Assembly: GCA_023213395.1 (NCBI GenBank)
Contig: CM041465.1
Location: 246,767,741 to 246,831,740 of the forward strand
Origin: Cycas panzhihuaensis
Lineage: Eukaryota > Cycadophyta
Direction: 5' to 3'
Length of the DNA: 64,000 nt
Shown: one piece after another, positions 19,871 to 37,619 of the stretch
Numbering within the stretch: position 1 is the stretch's first letter
Layout: the number at the start of each line of letters is the position of its first letter
Translations under genes and position numbers: made by a program
Notes under the pieces: generated by a model
Seen by the model: only the letters and a program-made list of their open reading frames with translations
The model's database searches: none
What the model was told of the DNA's origin: nothing

Positions 19871-22368
19871 TGTTTCCCAGCTAATGGGAATGGACTCGAG
19901 ACCCATCGACACAGGTTTGTTCAGGTATATGTTTTTACTTTTCTTACTGATGATTGTTAAGGTAATTTAGAATAGTTTGATTGACATATGCCTGCCTACA
20001 TGCATTCGTTTGACTGCCTGTCCATAATGCATGTGCCTAACGGCACCCTTTAGCCTATGACGACTCACAGCGGGGACATTCATCAGCGAATGCGACACCC
20101 CGTATGGCGTACAACCACTCACGATGTCTCCATGGTCTTTCGGGATGCTTTTGCCAGCTTGTTTATTCTCGTTACCACATGCCACTTATGTTGCAAATCC
20201 TTCCTAAGCCCGGTTTAACCCTTAGTTAGGGCTCTTTGCACCATTATGAGTACTAGTCCATGGCCTAGACCTTCTCCTAATTGATGTATTTCATGCCTAG
20301 CTTTTTGACCTTACCGAAAACCTGATTTTCAAGTTGTATTTTTCTCTTTTTTGAATTTCGGATCATCTGCGGTAAACTAAACTAGGCGATCTTGGAGTTT
20401 GCCTTGTAATCGTTTAAAATTAAAAAGAGAAACCACCGACGATGGCGCGTTTTTCGGCGGAGCTGCCGTGGCTCCGTACGATTGGAGGCGCCTCAAGGCC
20501 CCCAACGTTCACTTGCTATGCCCAAGGCATAAAAGCCTTTTTCTTACTCATTTGCTTCATTCTTCACTTCACTTTTCAAGTTTTCTAGAGCAACTTCTCC
20601 ACAAAAAGACAAGGCAAAGAAACAGTGAACAAGAGAACTTCTTCTACAGCAGTGGGACAGGGGTGAAGTGGGCCACTACCAGCTGGAGTTGCAGGGCCAT
20701 TGCTGCCCCCTACGGAGCTCCATTGCAAGCACCACTCTTCTCCACAAATACCCAAAGCTTCAAGAGGGTTTCTTCACCAAAAGACCACTTCAAAGACCCA
20801 TCTTCAAGCTCTCAACTTGCATAAAGCTCTACTCTTCTACTCTCTTGCAAAGGACATTCAACACCACCTCTTAGACATTGCTTGGGCTATTCCTCCAAGT
20901 GGCCAAGCACCTACATGCACTTATTCTTCTCTATTCAAGGTATTTATTGTCTCTTGTTGGTGCTTTTTGCTTGTTTTCTTCATTGTTTTGCTTGCAAATT
21001 CTTTCCTCCCTTTTGTATGCACTTCCTTTGAGTTTCTCTTGGCCGTTTGATGCAAGTAATCTTAGTAGTTGTGGCTTACTAGAGTGTTGCCCTAGGTTAG
21101 GCACATTTTCTTGTATTTCCTTGAAACCCATCCTCTTCCTCTTAGCCTCTTCTTTCGCCATTTTCTAAGCTAGCCGGCATAAAGGGTTTTCACGAGGATT
21201 TGAGGGAGATAGGCGGGGTTCCGTCCCCCATTGCCGTCCTTCTCCCCAAGGTTTCCGTCCCTTATCCTCTCTCCCTTTAGCAGTGCTTTCTTAGGAAGCA
21301 GACTAGGAAGCCTTGGAGAGTTGGGTTGAGTTTCCCTCTTGGTGTAGGAAATTTGTTACTACATGACTCATCTTGTTGCATGCTAGCACTGCTTTCCCTA
21401 TACCCTGTGGAGACCTCTCGTGGGTGAGTTAGCCATCCCGAGGCTACACTCAATCCCATTTGGTGCGTTTTATGGTGTCTGACGGTCGCATATTTATCGC
21501 GACCTTGTTTCATTTTTGTTATATGTTGGTGCTTAACTACATTTTTCTAGCTTAGTTGATTTCATTTTCAGTATATACATATATATCTTGTCGTGCCAGA
21601 GCCTCTCTCCCGAGAGGAGAGCGTTCTTTCTGTTTGTGCGCAGGGTCGCTTAAGAGGGAGTGGCGCGCGAGATCAACCCGTTGCTGGTCGGCTCTCGCAT
21701 GGTATTCTTCCCCCTTCTTGTTTTGAGCTTTACTTTCCGTTCTTTCAGTTTATTTAGTCCTTGCATGCTCTCGGGGAGGTAAGTGAACCCCCTTCGTTGT
21801 CTTCGATCGACGTTGCATGCGCGGAGGACGGAGGGGAGGAGCGCAACCGAGGAGGGAAACCTGCATTTCTGCTCGGACGCCGTATCCAGGTATTTTTCAC
21901 ATATCTTTCGTATTTTCTTTATGCTCTTATGTCTCTTTGCACTCACTTTGATAGGTAAAGGAACATAAAAGAAGAAGGAAAAATAACTGTTTATTTTACA
22001 TTCGCTTTCTCATGTTACTTCATTACATTGCACAACATAATAGTAGAGGACCCATTTACCCGTGCCCCTTAGCCGCACTTGCTCTAGACGCGTTACGCAT
22101 TTGGTTGGTTGCCCCCCTCGTCGCCTTCTCGTTGCCTTGAGAAGCCGCGACGCGCGAGGTTCCTTTTTCCTTCCCGGCCATCCGAAGGGTAGGAAGGCCT
22201 CGTCTTGCACGGCCACCTGGAAGCAACCAGGCACCTTGCGATCCGTGCACTCGCCCGGCCAAGACAGACGTCTTTGCGGTATGATCCTCGCTATCTAGCT
22301 TGCTTAGCCTATTATTTTTATGCCCTTTCCGCTAGACGTTGGATCATTGCCCCGCGGAGAGCGTTTCA
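19871..22368 (+). repeat. 3' LTR of T1 (2498 bp)
   Basis: Partner of 6174-8662, starting TGTTTCCCAGC and ending GCGTTTCA. A TATA-like CATAAAAG is at 20528-20535. It is nine bases longer than the 5' LTR owing to several small indels. Confidence 0.93.
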
Positions 22369-25768
<3,400 letters not shown>

Positions 25769-26900
25769 GTTTTTATGGTCAGGAATGGAGGATAGAGATA
25801 GGATTCATCTTGTTACTTGGGAGAAAGTTTGTCTTCCCCAAGAAGGGAGGAGGTCTAAATATGAAGGATATTTCCTGTTTTAACAGAGCTTTGGTTGAAA
25901 AATTGGGTTGGAGCTTCGCCAAGTGTGAGAATCAATTATGGAGTAGAATCATCACTAAAAAATATCTTAGACACAGAGAGTATCTAATAGACGATCTCTT
26001 TGGGAAAGGAGGCTCTGAGATCTGGAGAAGCTTTATTTGGGTAAGAAAGAGGCTAGCAGGCGAGGTCGGGTGGAGCTTGGGTAATTGAGAAAGAATAAAA
26101 TTATGGGAGGATGTCTAGAGTGGTAGACCTCCATTGAAGCAGAGACCCTTTTTTTTAGCTCTCTAGAATATCTGTGAAAGTTTTAATGGGAGGAAGGTAA
26201 AAGACTATTAGGAAGTACAGGATAATGGAAAAATATGGAGGAGTTTTGAGGATATGCCTGTTGGATATGTAGGTTGGGACTAATTAGAATCCTTAAAATC
26301 TAAGCTAGAAAAAAATTATATTCCTAAATTCCCAAAGGGTGATATGATGGTTTGGCCTAGGGATCCTTCATGGGTTTACTCGGTAAAGATAGAGGCCAAA
26401 ATGAAAATAAGATCCCTAACAATGTTTGAAATTTGGACCTAATCCCCAAGATTGCCATATTTTGGTGGTTATGCCTTAGAAACAAAATATTAACATCAGA
26501 TAACCTTAGGAAAAGAGGTTTTGTCATGGCGAGAAGGTGCACTTTATACAGAGAGGAGGAAGAGACACGAGATCATATTTTGCTTCACTTCTCATACTTT
26601 AGGGAGGTATGGAAGCTGTTTTGGGAAACTCTTGGAGTCTCTTAGGTCTTTCCTGGTTCGGTGTGGGATCTGGTTTCATCTTTGGCATGCCCTTTTAGAA
26701 GCAAAGTTCTGAAGTCCGTATGGTCAATTTCACTCCCTGTGATAATGTGGAATCTTTGGAAGGAGAGAAACAGAAGAATCATTCAAGATAAGCATATGAA
26801 CGAGCACAAGATTTTTAGGATAATTATGGAGAATATAAAAGAGACTCTGAAGGTGGAAGAGAAAAATTAGATTAGTCATGAGGATGGAAGGATTTTGGAA
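25769..26900 (+). pseudogene. LINE ORF2 remnant: RT end and zinc-binding region
   Basis: The start reads [20 protein letters not shown] with CLPKKGGGLNMKDI..FNRALVEKLGW, the region after the RT core in plant L1 elements (usual form KVCLPKxxGGLGIKDL). From 26430 the zf-RVT region follows: IPKIAIFWWLCLRNKILT, DNLRKRGF, EETRDHILLHFSYFREVWKLFW, and MWNLWKERNRRII near 26740. Frameshifts near 25845 and 26430 and stops near 26085 and 26645 interrupt it. Confidence 0.85.
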
Positions 26901-26969
26901 AGATGGGGTATAAATATTAAGGTCAAACCAAAACCAAGCAGAAGGGTCAAATGGATTACCCTACCAGAT

Positions 26970-27381
26970 GGGTGGGTGAAAATCAATTTTGATGGTGCAG
27001 CGAAAGGTAACCCTGGAGAAGCTTGGGGGGGGGGGTGGTGTATGTAGGAACTCGGAGGGGAAGGTGAAGTGGAAATTTACAAAATACTATGGTTCCCAAT
27101 CCAACCACCGTGTTGAATTGGAGGCTATGTGTAAAGTAGTTGAAATGATTTCCCAGGAGGGCCATGACAGGGTCATTATTGAAGGGGATTCACTGAATCT
27201 AATCAAGCTAATTAAAGAGGAGGTTGATCCTGATTGGAGATATAGATCCAGTATAAATGATGCTAAGGAGATGCTCAGGAGTAGAATTGAAGTCCATATG
27301 ACTCACACCTTTAAAGAAGATAACTGGATTGCTGACAGTTTAGCCAACTGGGGTGTTCAAACCAAAAGATACGAATGTTGA
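26970..27381 (+). pseudogene. LINE C-terminal RNase H domain
   Basis: KINFDGAAKGNPGEAW starts the domain (first Asp). After a run of 11 G at 27025-27035 the frame moves by one and continues with VCRNSEGKVKWKF, NHRVELEAMCKVVEMI (Glu), RVIIEGDSLNLIKLI (Asp) and KEDNWIADSLANWGV (last Asp), ending at TGA 27379-27381. All four catalytic residues are readable, so apart from the G run this domain looks well kept. Such an RNase H is typical of plant L1 elements. Confidence 0.85.
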
Positions 27382-27705
27382 AAAGATAAGATCCTTGAGG
27401 AGATTCTGGCTCTAATTAAGAAGGACATAGAAGGGCCAGATTGTATGGCTAGGGAAGTAAGGGGATTTGTTGTGGAATCCAGCTAGGCCGTGGGCTTGTA
27501 ATGGTAGTTCCTTATGGCATTTGATGTTAGGGGTGATCAGTGCTAGCCATCGGGCATGTCGATGGCATGGGAGGGTATATAGTTGGGCTTAGTCATGGGT
27601 TTCAGCTAGGCCATGGGTTTGTCACGGTAACTTTTTCTGGCCTGTGGGGCAGTTGATGTATGGGGTTGGGGTCCCTTTTAAAACCCCCTTAATTTAAACC
27701 TTATT
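27382..27705 (+). other. 3' untranslated part of the LINE
   Basis: No further gene. Near-repeats are visible around GGCCGTGGGCTTGTAATGGT (27486) and GGCCATGGGTTTGTCACGGT (27609), probably a diverged tandem duplication about 120 bp apart. Confidence 0.5.
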
Positions 27706-27749
27706 AAAAAAAAAGAAAAAAAAGAAAAAAAGAAAAAAAATAAAAAAAA

Positions 27750-27781
<32 letters not shown>
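27706..27781 (+). repeat. A-rich LINE tail grading into (AAAT)n
   Basis: An A run with single G interruptions passes into about eight AAAT units and then directly into (AT)n. This is the 3' tail made at target-primed insertion. Confidence 0.85.
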
Positions 27782-30975
<3,194 letters not shown>

Positions 30976-30979
30976 TGTT

Positions 30980-33115
30980 TTATTAATTTGTATTAGTTTT
31001 GGATTTTTTCGTTTTATATATTTCTTATGTATTTTATAGTTTTATAATTTTATGAAATTTTGATAACTTTATATTATTCTCTTTTTTTTATTGTGATTTT
31101 GTGAGTAGAATTTGCATGAAAAGTAAACCAAAGGAATTAGGAAATGATAAGGATGATGATTTTATAAACATCAAGGAGCAATGCACATAGGAAGGCCATG
31201 ACTTAGTCAAGTATGTATAAATACACATGGTAGTTTACCCTTGTTTTAGAGCATAGGTGGTAGTTTAGGCTCTCATGAAAGCATGTAGGAAGTTGGCAAC
31301 TTGGTTAAGCTTGTAAGGCAGGCTAGGAATACTTGGGGTTGTCGCCATAGTTTAGCATTTTGAGTAAGTACCCCTCAGAGGTGAACGGTGCTTAATAAAT
31401 ACCTGAGTTTATCACCATAATTCATATGTGGCAAATGATACTCAAGGATGAAGTCCACTAGTTTATCAATCTTTGAATTCAATCCTCGTGGCATATAGCA
31501 AATGGAGATGGAAGAGAATTGGGCTAAGAGGGACCTAGCATGATCGACAAGGGATCTTAACTATAGAAAATAAACCCAATAGACTTGGGTGAGCTAGGAC
31601 ATAATGAGTAGGGAGTCAGAATACAATATAATAGACCCATAATAAACAAGTAGAGCATTGGTCAAGGACTCTATGATGGTAGTGTACTCGGTCAAATTAT
31701 TGGCAATGATGGGTAAGTAGACTCTAAAGTGTATAAAAACATGTTTAGGTAATCTCAAATGGTCTAACTATAGTAGAAAGGTTGGGATTCCCATAGCTAC
31801 CCCTGTCGGTGTGGATTATCAATGCCATAGGGATATGTAAAGGTGACTGAGGATGGACTCACTGAATAAAGGGAGATGGAAAAAATCAACCAACATCATG
31901 AGGACTCAAATAGGCGTGTAAAATCTAACTGAGATGATGAAAATTTTGGTCCTTAGGAGTGATTATATGCTAGTTTCATAACCGCTTTTAGAATCCATGG
32001 TAGGTTGTATCCATGCTAAATAGGTTTCTATAATGATTAAGACCACAATGGGTCCACACAACCTGATTTAAAGGTCCTAAGATAATCCACTCAACTGGAT
32101 CTAAACTGTAAATCATAAGTGGGGATGAGATTGTCATGTAACCTACCTTGGATGCCAAGTAGGTGGTGGTAAATATGCTCCCTTAATAAATGCTATATAT
32201 ATATATATTCTTTTTCTTTTACATTTTATTTTTCTTCCTTTCCTTTTTTGGTTAGCTTTAAAGGAGTATATATATATGTGTGTGTGTGTGTGTGTATGTG
32301 TAGCCCAAATGATATGAAGTAGGTATGATGGCGAGTCAATCCATAGGGAAGACAGGCAAACCCATAATGTCAATTATTCTTTAATATATGGCACAACTAA
32401 ATTATGAAAGACTAGTGAAGAAGGTCAAGCTATAGAGTACTAAAGGCAAGTCATGTGAGTACCTTGAGTGCCTATCATGGAACATGCATGGAATAGGGTC
32501 ATCATGTTGATGACCATGAAGAACTAAGATAAGATACACTACTGTAATAGGGGCTAAACGAGATGCACAATAGGCTCACGATGAAGCAAGAAGTCAATGA
32601 GGGCAATAGGTATATAAAATGTCAAGCTGCAAGTCAGGCCATAAGCTAGGTGAGTAAGTAATATATAAGCAGGGTGTTATGTAGAGTGTGGGGATGCATG
32701 ATCATCAAGAGTGCGTAAATCTCAATTAAAGGGCATATTAGGGGACCTATAGATTGGCAATGTAGCTAAGTCAGGATCATCATAGCAAGGGAGCAAGCTA
32801 TAAGCACTAATATATAAGTGATGAAGTCATCTATAGTGAGAAAAAGAGTATAAAATGTTAAAAGAAAGTGGGGGTTAAGCAATACTCTACATAGGATATG
32901 ATGTTGTGAGCATGAAATAGTAAATCAACTTTATGGGACAGTCTTATAGACTATAAACATCAATATGTAAACTGAATATGCATATAGGTTGACATAATAT
33001 GATGCATAGATACTAGTTTGTAACTCATTGAGGAGTCTAATACCCCCAAGGGGGGTGCCCATGGGGGAGAAGGAGCTTGTCATGGAGTAATAAGTGCCAT
33101 CGTGGGCACAAGGCA
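30980..33115. repeat. 3' region of copy B, direct repeat of 40930-43080
   Basis: Two diverged copies of one 2.1-kb segment lie about 9.95 kb apart in the same orientation. Shared landmarks are an A/T-rich start, a phrase on ...AGGAGCAATG...GGCCATGAC, the decayed second RNase H, and a TA/TG run (32264-32297 versus 42288-42335). They are the 3' internal ends of copies B and A. Confidence 0.8.
31430..31830 (-). pseudogene. Second RNase H of copy B
   Basis: The minus strand reads IHTDRGS.GNPNLS (Asp), then across frames RVYLP, NNLTEYTTIIESLTNALL (Glu kept), YGSIILYSDSLLIMS (Asp), LTQVYWV, ARSLLAQFSSISICYMPRGLN and KIDKLVDFILEY (Asp). All four catalytic positions are still readable in this otherwise broken copy, including the Glu that reads Val in T1 and the Gln where T1 has a stop. 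Confidence 0.75.
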
Positions 33116-33727
33116 AAGTTATATCTTGTGGATATGAAACCGTAAGAAAAATAAACTTTTTTCTAGGAAAAGTTTTAGCAATTTTATGAATTTTTTAAAA
33201 AAGTTTTTAGATAATATTTACAGGTGATAGTTTATACTCATGTCAAAGTATAATAGCCCCATGGGCGAGATCTTACCAATGGATAAGGATCTATAATAAG
33301 ATGATGTGCCCAATGTAGTGAGATGGCTCAAGTGGGAAAAAAACATGCCTCAAATGAGGTAGCTTAGTCTTATTTCAGAGCAAGGTGGTAGTTTAAACTC
33401 ATACTAGAGCATTTGCCCCTAATTAGGGTAAAGTGAAAGAAACACTACCTAATTAGCTTACATGGGGATTGTCTAGAATGAGGAGTAAGAGTAGGGATAT
33501 ATGGGTTGTACTTTAGCTCAAAGTGAGAGATAAATATGAATAGATCATGAGTAGTAGGTTTATTATAAGATAAAGGTAAGTTAGGATCACCACCCAAATT
33601 CTGGGTTAGAGAGGCCTAATGAGAATCAAGCATCATGACCATCGGGTTGGGGAAATCCCACATATTTCAAACCATATTTATAGTTCATATTAGGGAAATC
33701 AAATGGGTTTTGTCTCTTGATGAGGGC
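31831..33727 (-). other. Post-protease to second-RNase-H spacer of copy B
   Basis: No gene recognised. It carries repeated phrases with GGTAGTTTA and AGAGCA (for example near 33390) that also occur at 31.2 kb and at 60.77-60.84 kb in copy A after integrase. The part next to 33.7 kb therefore joins the protease linker directly to post-integrase sequence. A TA/TG run is at 32264-32297. Confidence 0.55.
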
Positions 33728-34570
33728 CTAGACCATGAGGGAATAGTGTGTAAAGGTCATAGGGTGGTGGTGCCCAAATAAGTAATGAGTTGAGGGGTAT
33801 CCCTTGAAAAGTTGCTTAAGTAGGAGATGAAGGTGGGGGTTGGATTTAGTTTGGAGACTTGAAAAGGTGATTGAGGTCCTTAGGGAAGGACCAAAAGGAG
33901 GGGAAATATCCTCATAGGATGGTTCCCTAGGTGTATAGGAAATGAGAGCCACCTGCCATACAAGCAGCTCATAGTCCTCAACATCTAACTCAGGGTCACT
34001 AAGGATGATGAGGTAACTGTAGCTACCTACACCAATAGGGGTAAAACATACCGAGTTTAGCCTAATAGAAGGAAGATCTTCATTGGGGTAGGGTTTAGGA
34101 CTTTTAAAGAGTCTCACAAGGGAAGGCTAGGGCTTATTAGGATTGTTAACCCCAACATCAAAGATACCTTGACATGCTAGGAGGGATAATTAAGAAGGAG
34201 GAGGGTTATCGATAACTTACAATTATCCATCATGGATAAATCTGAGTTACCTCCATAGTAAATAATAGATTGCATCCACTTGATCCAACTAAGGTTGTCT
34301 TAAGAGTAGGTTGTTATCAACATCGATATCAAGGACAACGATGTCAGTGGAGACTATCTTATCTTCAAGAGTGAGACGTAGTGTCATAGTCCTAAGAGGT
34401 GCTTTCTTACTCCCATCGTACCCTTGGCATTTCTAAGGGACGGGCTCAAGAGCCTTGATGCCCAATTTCATGAACATCCAAATAGGTATGGCATTAACTA
34501 AAGAGCTGTTATAAAAAACTATTCTCTTTAGGGTAAAGTTAGGAGTCTCAATGGTGATGGTAAAAGGGTA
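33728..34570 (-). pseudogene. Protease and linker of copy B
   Basis: NSSLVNAMPIWMFMKLGI with KALEPVP (about 34510-34430) matches T1 NGSSVNAMPLRVMQELGV with SALEPVP. Further on, TPIGVGSYSYLIILSD (34054 down) matches APIGVGSYGY of T1, followed by an acidic run. The frame then runs open to 33728 and meets post-integrase spacer, not RT. Confidence 0.75.
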
Positions 34571-34899
34571 ATACTGGTGGTGCTCTCGCTTACTAGCAGG
34601 TGGTAGATTGCATGGATCAAAGGAGATAATAGGAGGGTCATGAGATGTTATAGCAATGACATGGATGGATACATCATTTTGGCCAAGGGACTAAAGGAGA
34701 AAGGCTCGTTGGTTAGGATAACTCTGCAAGACATCCATCTCCGATATGCATGCAAACACATTATGAAGTTCTTCGATGATTGAGGACTTACTTTTACCAG
34801 TGGGTTGGGGGAGAGCTCTTTAAAAATTATATCATTTAGGATGAATAAGGATGGTCTTCAGAACAATAGGGATCTTTGTGGGGGAAGGATCCATAGGAG

Positions 34900-37300
34900 G
34901 TTATTGCAATGTAGAAGCCTCCTCAGCTTCCTTAACCACTTGGGCATGGTAACCAAGTAGACTTAGGTGATCTCTAACATGTGGATGACACATTTACCCT
35001 TAGCATTGGGGTGTGAAGGGTGGTTTTGAGTTGTAGGGCTCATGAGACTAGGAGGTTCAATCGGGGCTTTGCCCTTAGGTTGACTAGATGGTGGGTTAGA
35101 ACTAGTTCCCTTCCTTAGAGGTTAGGGACACCCCTTACCCTATCAATTTTGTTGTTGGGGTGGTTGTTTAGGAGCATCATGGCTCATGAACGGGTCTTGA
35201 TGAATTGGTTGGTTAAGGTTGGATTTAGAAGTAGATGGATGGAGGGTCCCATGGTGGAGCCAACTTAGGATATTAGGTCCAATAATAAGTGCTATCATGG
35301 GCACAATGGCCATGGATGGAACACCACCTCTTCTCAAATAAGGGTTTGGATCTCTTTTCTTAGGAGGACTCAAGATCCTCCTTAGTCAGTTATATAATTT
35401 GAGTGGTTTGGTGGATCAACCTATAACTATTGGAAGGAGCTTATGGCTTTAATATGGATTGTGTGGGTTACAACTTTAAGTCTTTGAGTGTTCGCTTAAA
35501 GGAGCGAATAACAAACATGAAGGAATCCATAGTCTTATTAGTAGTAACAATAAAAGGCTTGTAAGGGGTTGTTAGCCCCTTTGGTCATGTAGGGTAGGTA
35601 GTGCCTTGCGATGTGGTGTGTTCTTATTTATCCTTTTAAGATAAGCTTAGATCTCAATAGATTCTAAGGCTAGGCATTTAGCTATGGTCAAATCACATGT
35701 AGTTGCATCCATCTTAAGGACCTCTACATGGACCTCGAGGTGTAGCATATTAGTAAATATATCTCTCTTCAAATCCTTAAGCAGCATGGCCTTGAAAGAG
35801 TAAAGGAGATTGTGGAACCAATAGATAAAATCTATATTGAGCTCATTTATTCCTTACTTAAGAGAAAGTAGGGCCTTATCCCCACTCTCAAAGGGTCTCA
35901 CAACATCAAAGTAGTTGAAAAATATGTCAACCAATTATTAGAAATAAATTATGGAATGGGTGAGAAAATGATATAAATATTTCAATGTGTCTCCTTGGAG
36001 TGAGATAGGTAATAACTTCATAAGAATATGGTCATATACCCAATAATCTATGCATGCCATGGCAAATGCCTTGACATGGTTTATGGGGTCTTATGAGGTA
36101 GTGCCATCAAACTTGGGCACTTCTAGAGGATGGGGTGGCAAGTTTATTCTTAAGACCTTTAGAGAAAGAGGATTGGACCTATAATTCATAAAGGGGTCAT
36201 GTACTAAGTTGGATTAGAGGATCAAATGGGGCATAGGAAGGCTAGGAGAAATATCCAACTTGGGAGGAGTGTGTAGGGTAGGTAGGCTAGGATATATGCC
36301 TTAATTGATGGGAAATATCCCCTACTTGATAGGAAGGAGTCATATCAGGGTAAGAGTGAGAGGGATATGGAGGTGGTCTAGCATAAGAAGAACCCCCATA
36401 TAGTGGAGTATGATAATAAGAGTTAGCTTGAGCCATTATCCCTTGAGGGCTAATGGTTAAGGATGGTGGCACTAAAGGTGCCACAAGTGCCCCTTGATAG
36501 GCATGGGAAGATAAGATGGCATGGGATGTGTAAAGGGATGGGTGTGGTAAAGGATTTTTCCCAAACAATCATCCAATAAAAGGTACAACCCTGTAGGGAT
36601 AAAGAGGATCCATCCCATAGGTTAGGAATGAACGAGATCTCCCATTCTCCCATTCTTAGTCCATACACCTTTGTGGGATATATAATAAGGAGCCCACATA
36701 GTGCAGATCGGGGTGAACAAATGGTCCTCCACCATACCCCCTATGGCAAGTATGAGAAGGAATATAGGGATTAACCAGAAGGACTAACATCATGGTTAGT
36801 TGAGGTATCAAGGTTTCTAAAGGAGAAATGATAAATGTTTATTGGGAAGCTTGGGGAGTGGGTTGAGAAAAGGCCTAAGATGGTTCAATCCCTACCCCAA
36901 GTAAGATGTTGGTAGAAGTTAATGTTGTGGTTGTATTTAAAAGAAGTAGGGTTATGGATTGCATAGGAGTGGGAATAAGGATTAAGGTAGAGGTCATGGA
37001 GGCATTGAATGATAATCATTAAGCCTAAGTGGGAGTGGCTTCACCGACACCTACCTCAAAGTAGGCCCTTAGGGCCTCCATCATATCCCATGGGAGAGTA
37101 TATGTCTAATCAAAAGGAGGAGTATGCTTGCCTTATTGACCTAACTCAAAGGGAAATGGAGGAACAGATGATTCAAGAACCTGAATAGGTTCCTCGTGGA
37201 GGATTCTCCCAATTATATAAGCATGAAACCCAACTAAGTTTTAGTAGAACTCGTTAGTCTCATGAGATGCATATGCTAAATTTTTGCCTTTAGGGGTGGG
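34900..37300 (-). pseudogene. gag of copy B
   Basis: The Pro/Ser/Tyr-rich N-terminal part is at 36287-36568 (ANSYYHTPLYGGSSYARPPP). The gag domain is at about 35640-36140 (LEVPKFDGTTS, MACIDYWVYDHILMKLLP, SLQGDTLKY, NYFDVVRPFESGDKALLSLK, DLKRDIFTNM, then LALESIEI). The CHHC knuckle is near 35290-35335 (WCSIHGHCAHDS), and SNLNQPIHQDPF (35215-35180) matches NLDQPIHRDPF of T1. Stops mostly replace Gln and Trp. This copy keeps the frame across the place where T1 has a 2-base loss and a TGA. Confidence 0.8.
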
Positions 37301-37600
37301 ATTTTCATGTAGATATATCCCCTCAAGTTGAGGCCAATCATGGGCATAAGGGTCAAAGGCCTATTTATATGGAAAATGGTGGAAATGGGTGTATAATGGG
37401 GCTTTAAATCTATAGATAAAAGGCCATAGAAGCAACAGGATATTTATTATATTTAAGGCTCAACCAACATGTATGGACAAGGGAAATCATTCATAAGGGG
37501 TCCTTGTATGAATCAAATAAAATACCTTATCAAGAAAACCAAAGTAAATGGAAGGGGAAGGGAATTACTTAAGTATATTAAGTAGTTTCTAATTGGCAAG

Positions 37601-37618
37601 TCCCTAATATGGTCACTA
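37601..37618 (-). other. Decayed Tat-type primer binding site
   Basis: On the minus strand TAGTGACCATATTAGGGA matches T1 TGGCGACCATACTGGGGA at 14 of 18 bases; all four changes are C/T or G/A. One base separates it from TGAAAC..., the reverse complement of the T1 LTR end. Confidence 0.8.
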
Positions 37619-37619
37619 G

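Larger units (their letters stand above)
6174..22368 (+). mobile_element. Complete Tat-like Ty3/gypsy retrotransposon T1, 16.2 kb
   Basis: Two long direct repeats (6174-8662 and 19871-22368), both TG...CA, are flanked by the 5-bp duplication CATAC. The right LTR ends, and the left LTR begins, within TA microsatellite. Internal order on the plus strand is primer site, gag, protease, RT, RNase H and integrase. This is followed by a long 3' region with a PMD-like frame on the minus strand and a second RNase H on the plus strand. Long LTRs, large size, an integrase with SPWPFSQRGLDLIG and a second RNase H place it near the Tat/Ogre lineage (family knowledge). Every coding block is interrupted, so this copy is unlikely to move by itself. 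Confidence 0.9.
25769..27781 (+). mobile_element. 5'-truncated L1-type LINE with C-terminal RNase H (element L)
   Basis: Only the last 2 kb of a LINE are present: end of the RT region, zinc-binding region, RNase H, 3' untranslated part and an A-rich tail. Endonuclease and RT core are missing, as is common after incomplete reverse transcription at the target. The element is embedded in microsatellite on both sides, so a target duplication cannot be recognised. Confidence 0.88.
30976..37619 (-). mobile_element. Copy B: decayed Tat-like relative of T1 without RT and integrase
   Basis: From high to low coordinate (5' to 3' of the element): primer site at 37601-37618, gag, protease, linker, then directly post-integrase spacer and the second RNase H at 31430-31830. 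The words match T1 block by block. RT, first RNase H, integrase and the antisense PMD frame are all absent. The 3' LTR is missing because the microsatellite begins at 30975. The sequence is far richer in A/T than T1. Confidence 0.75.
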
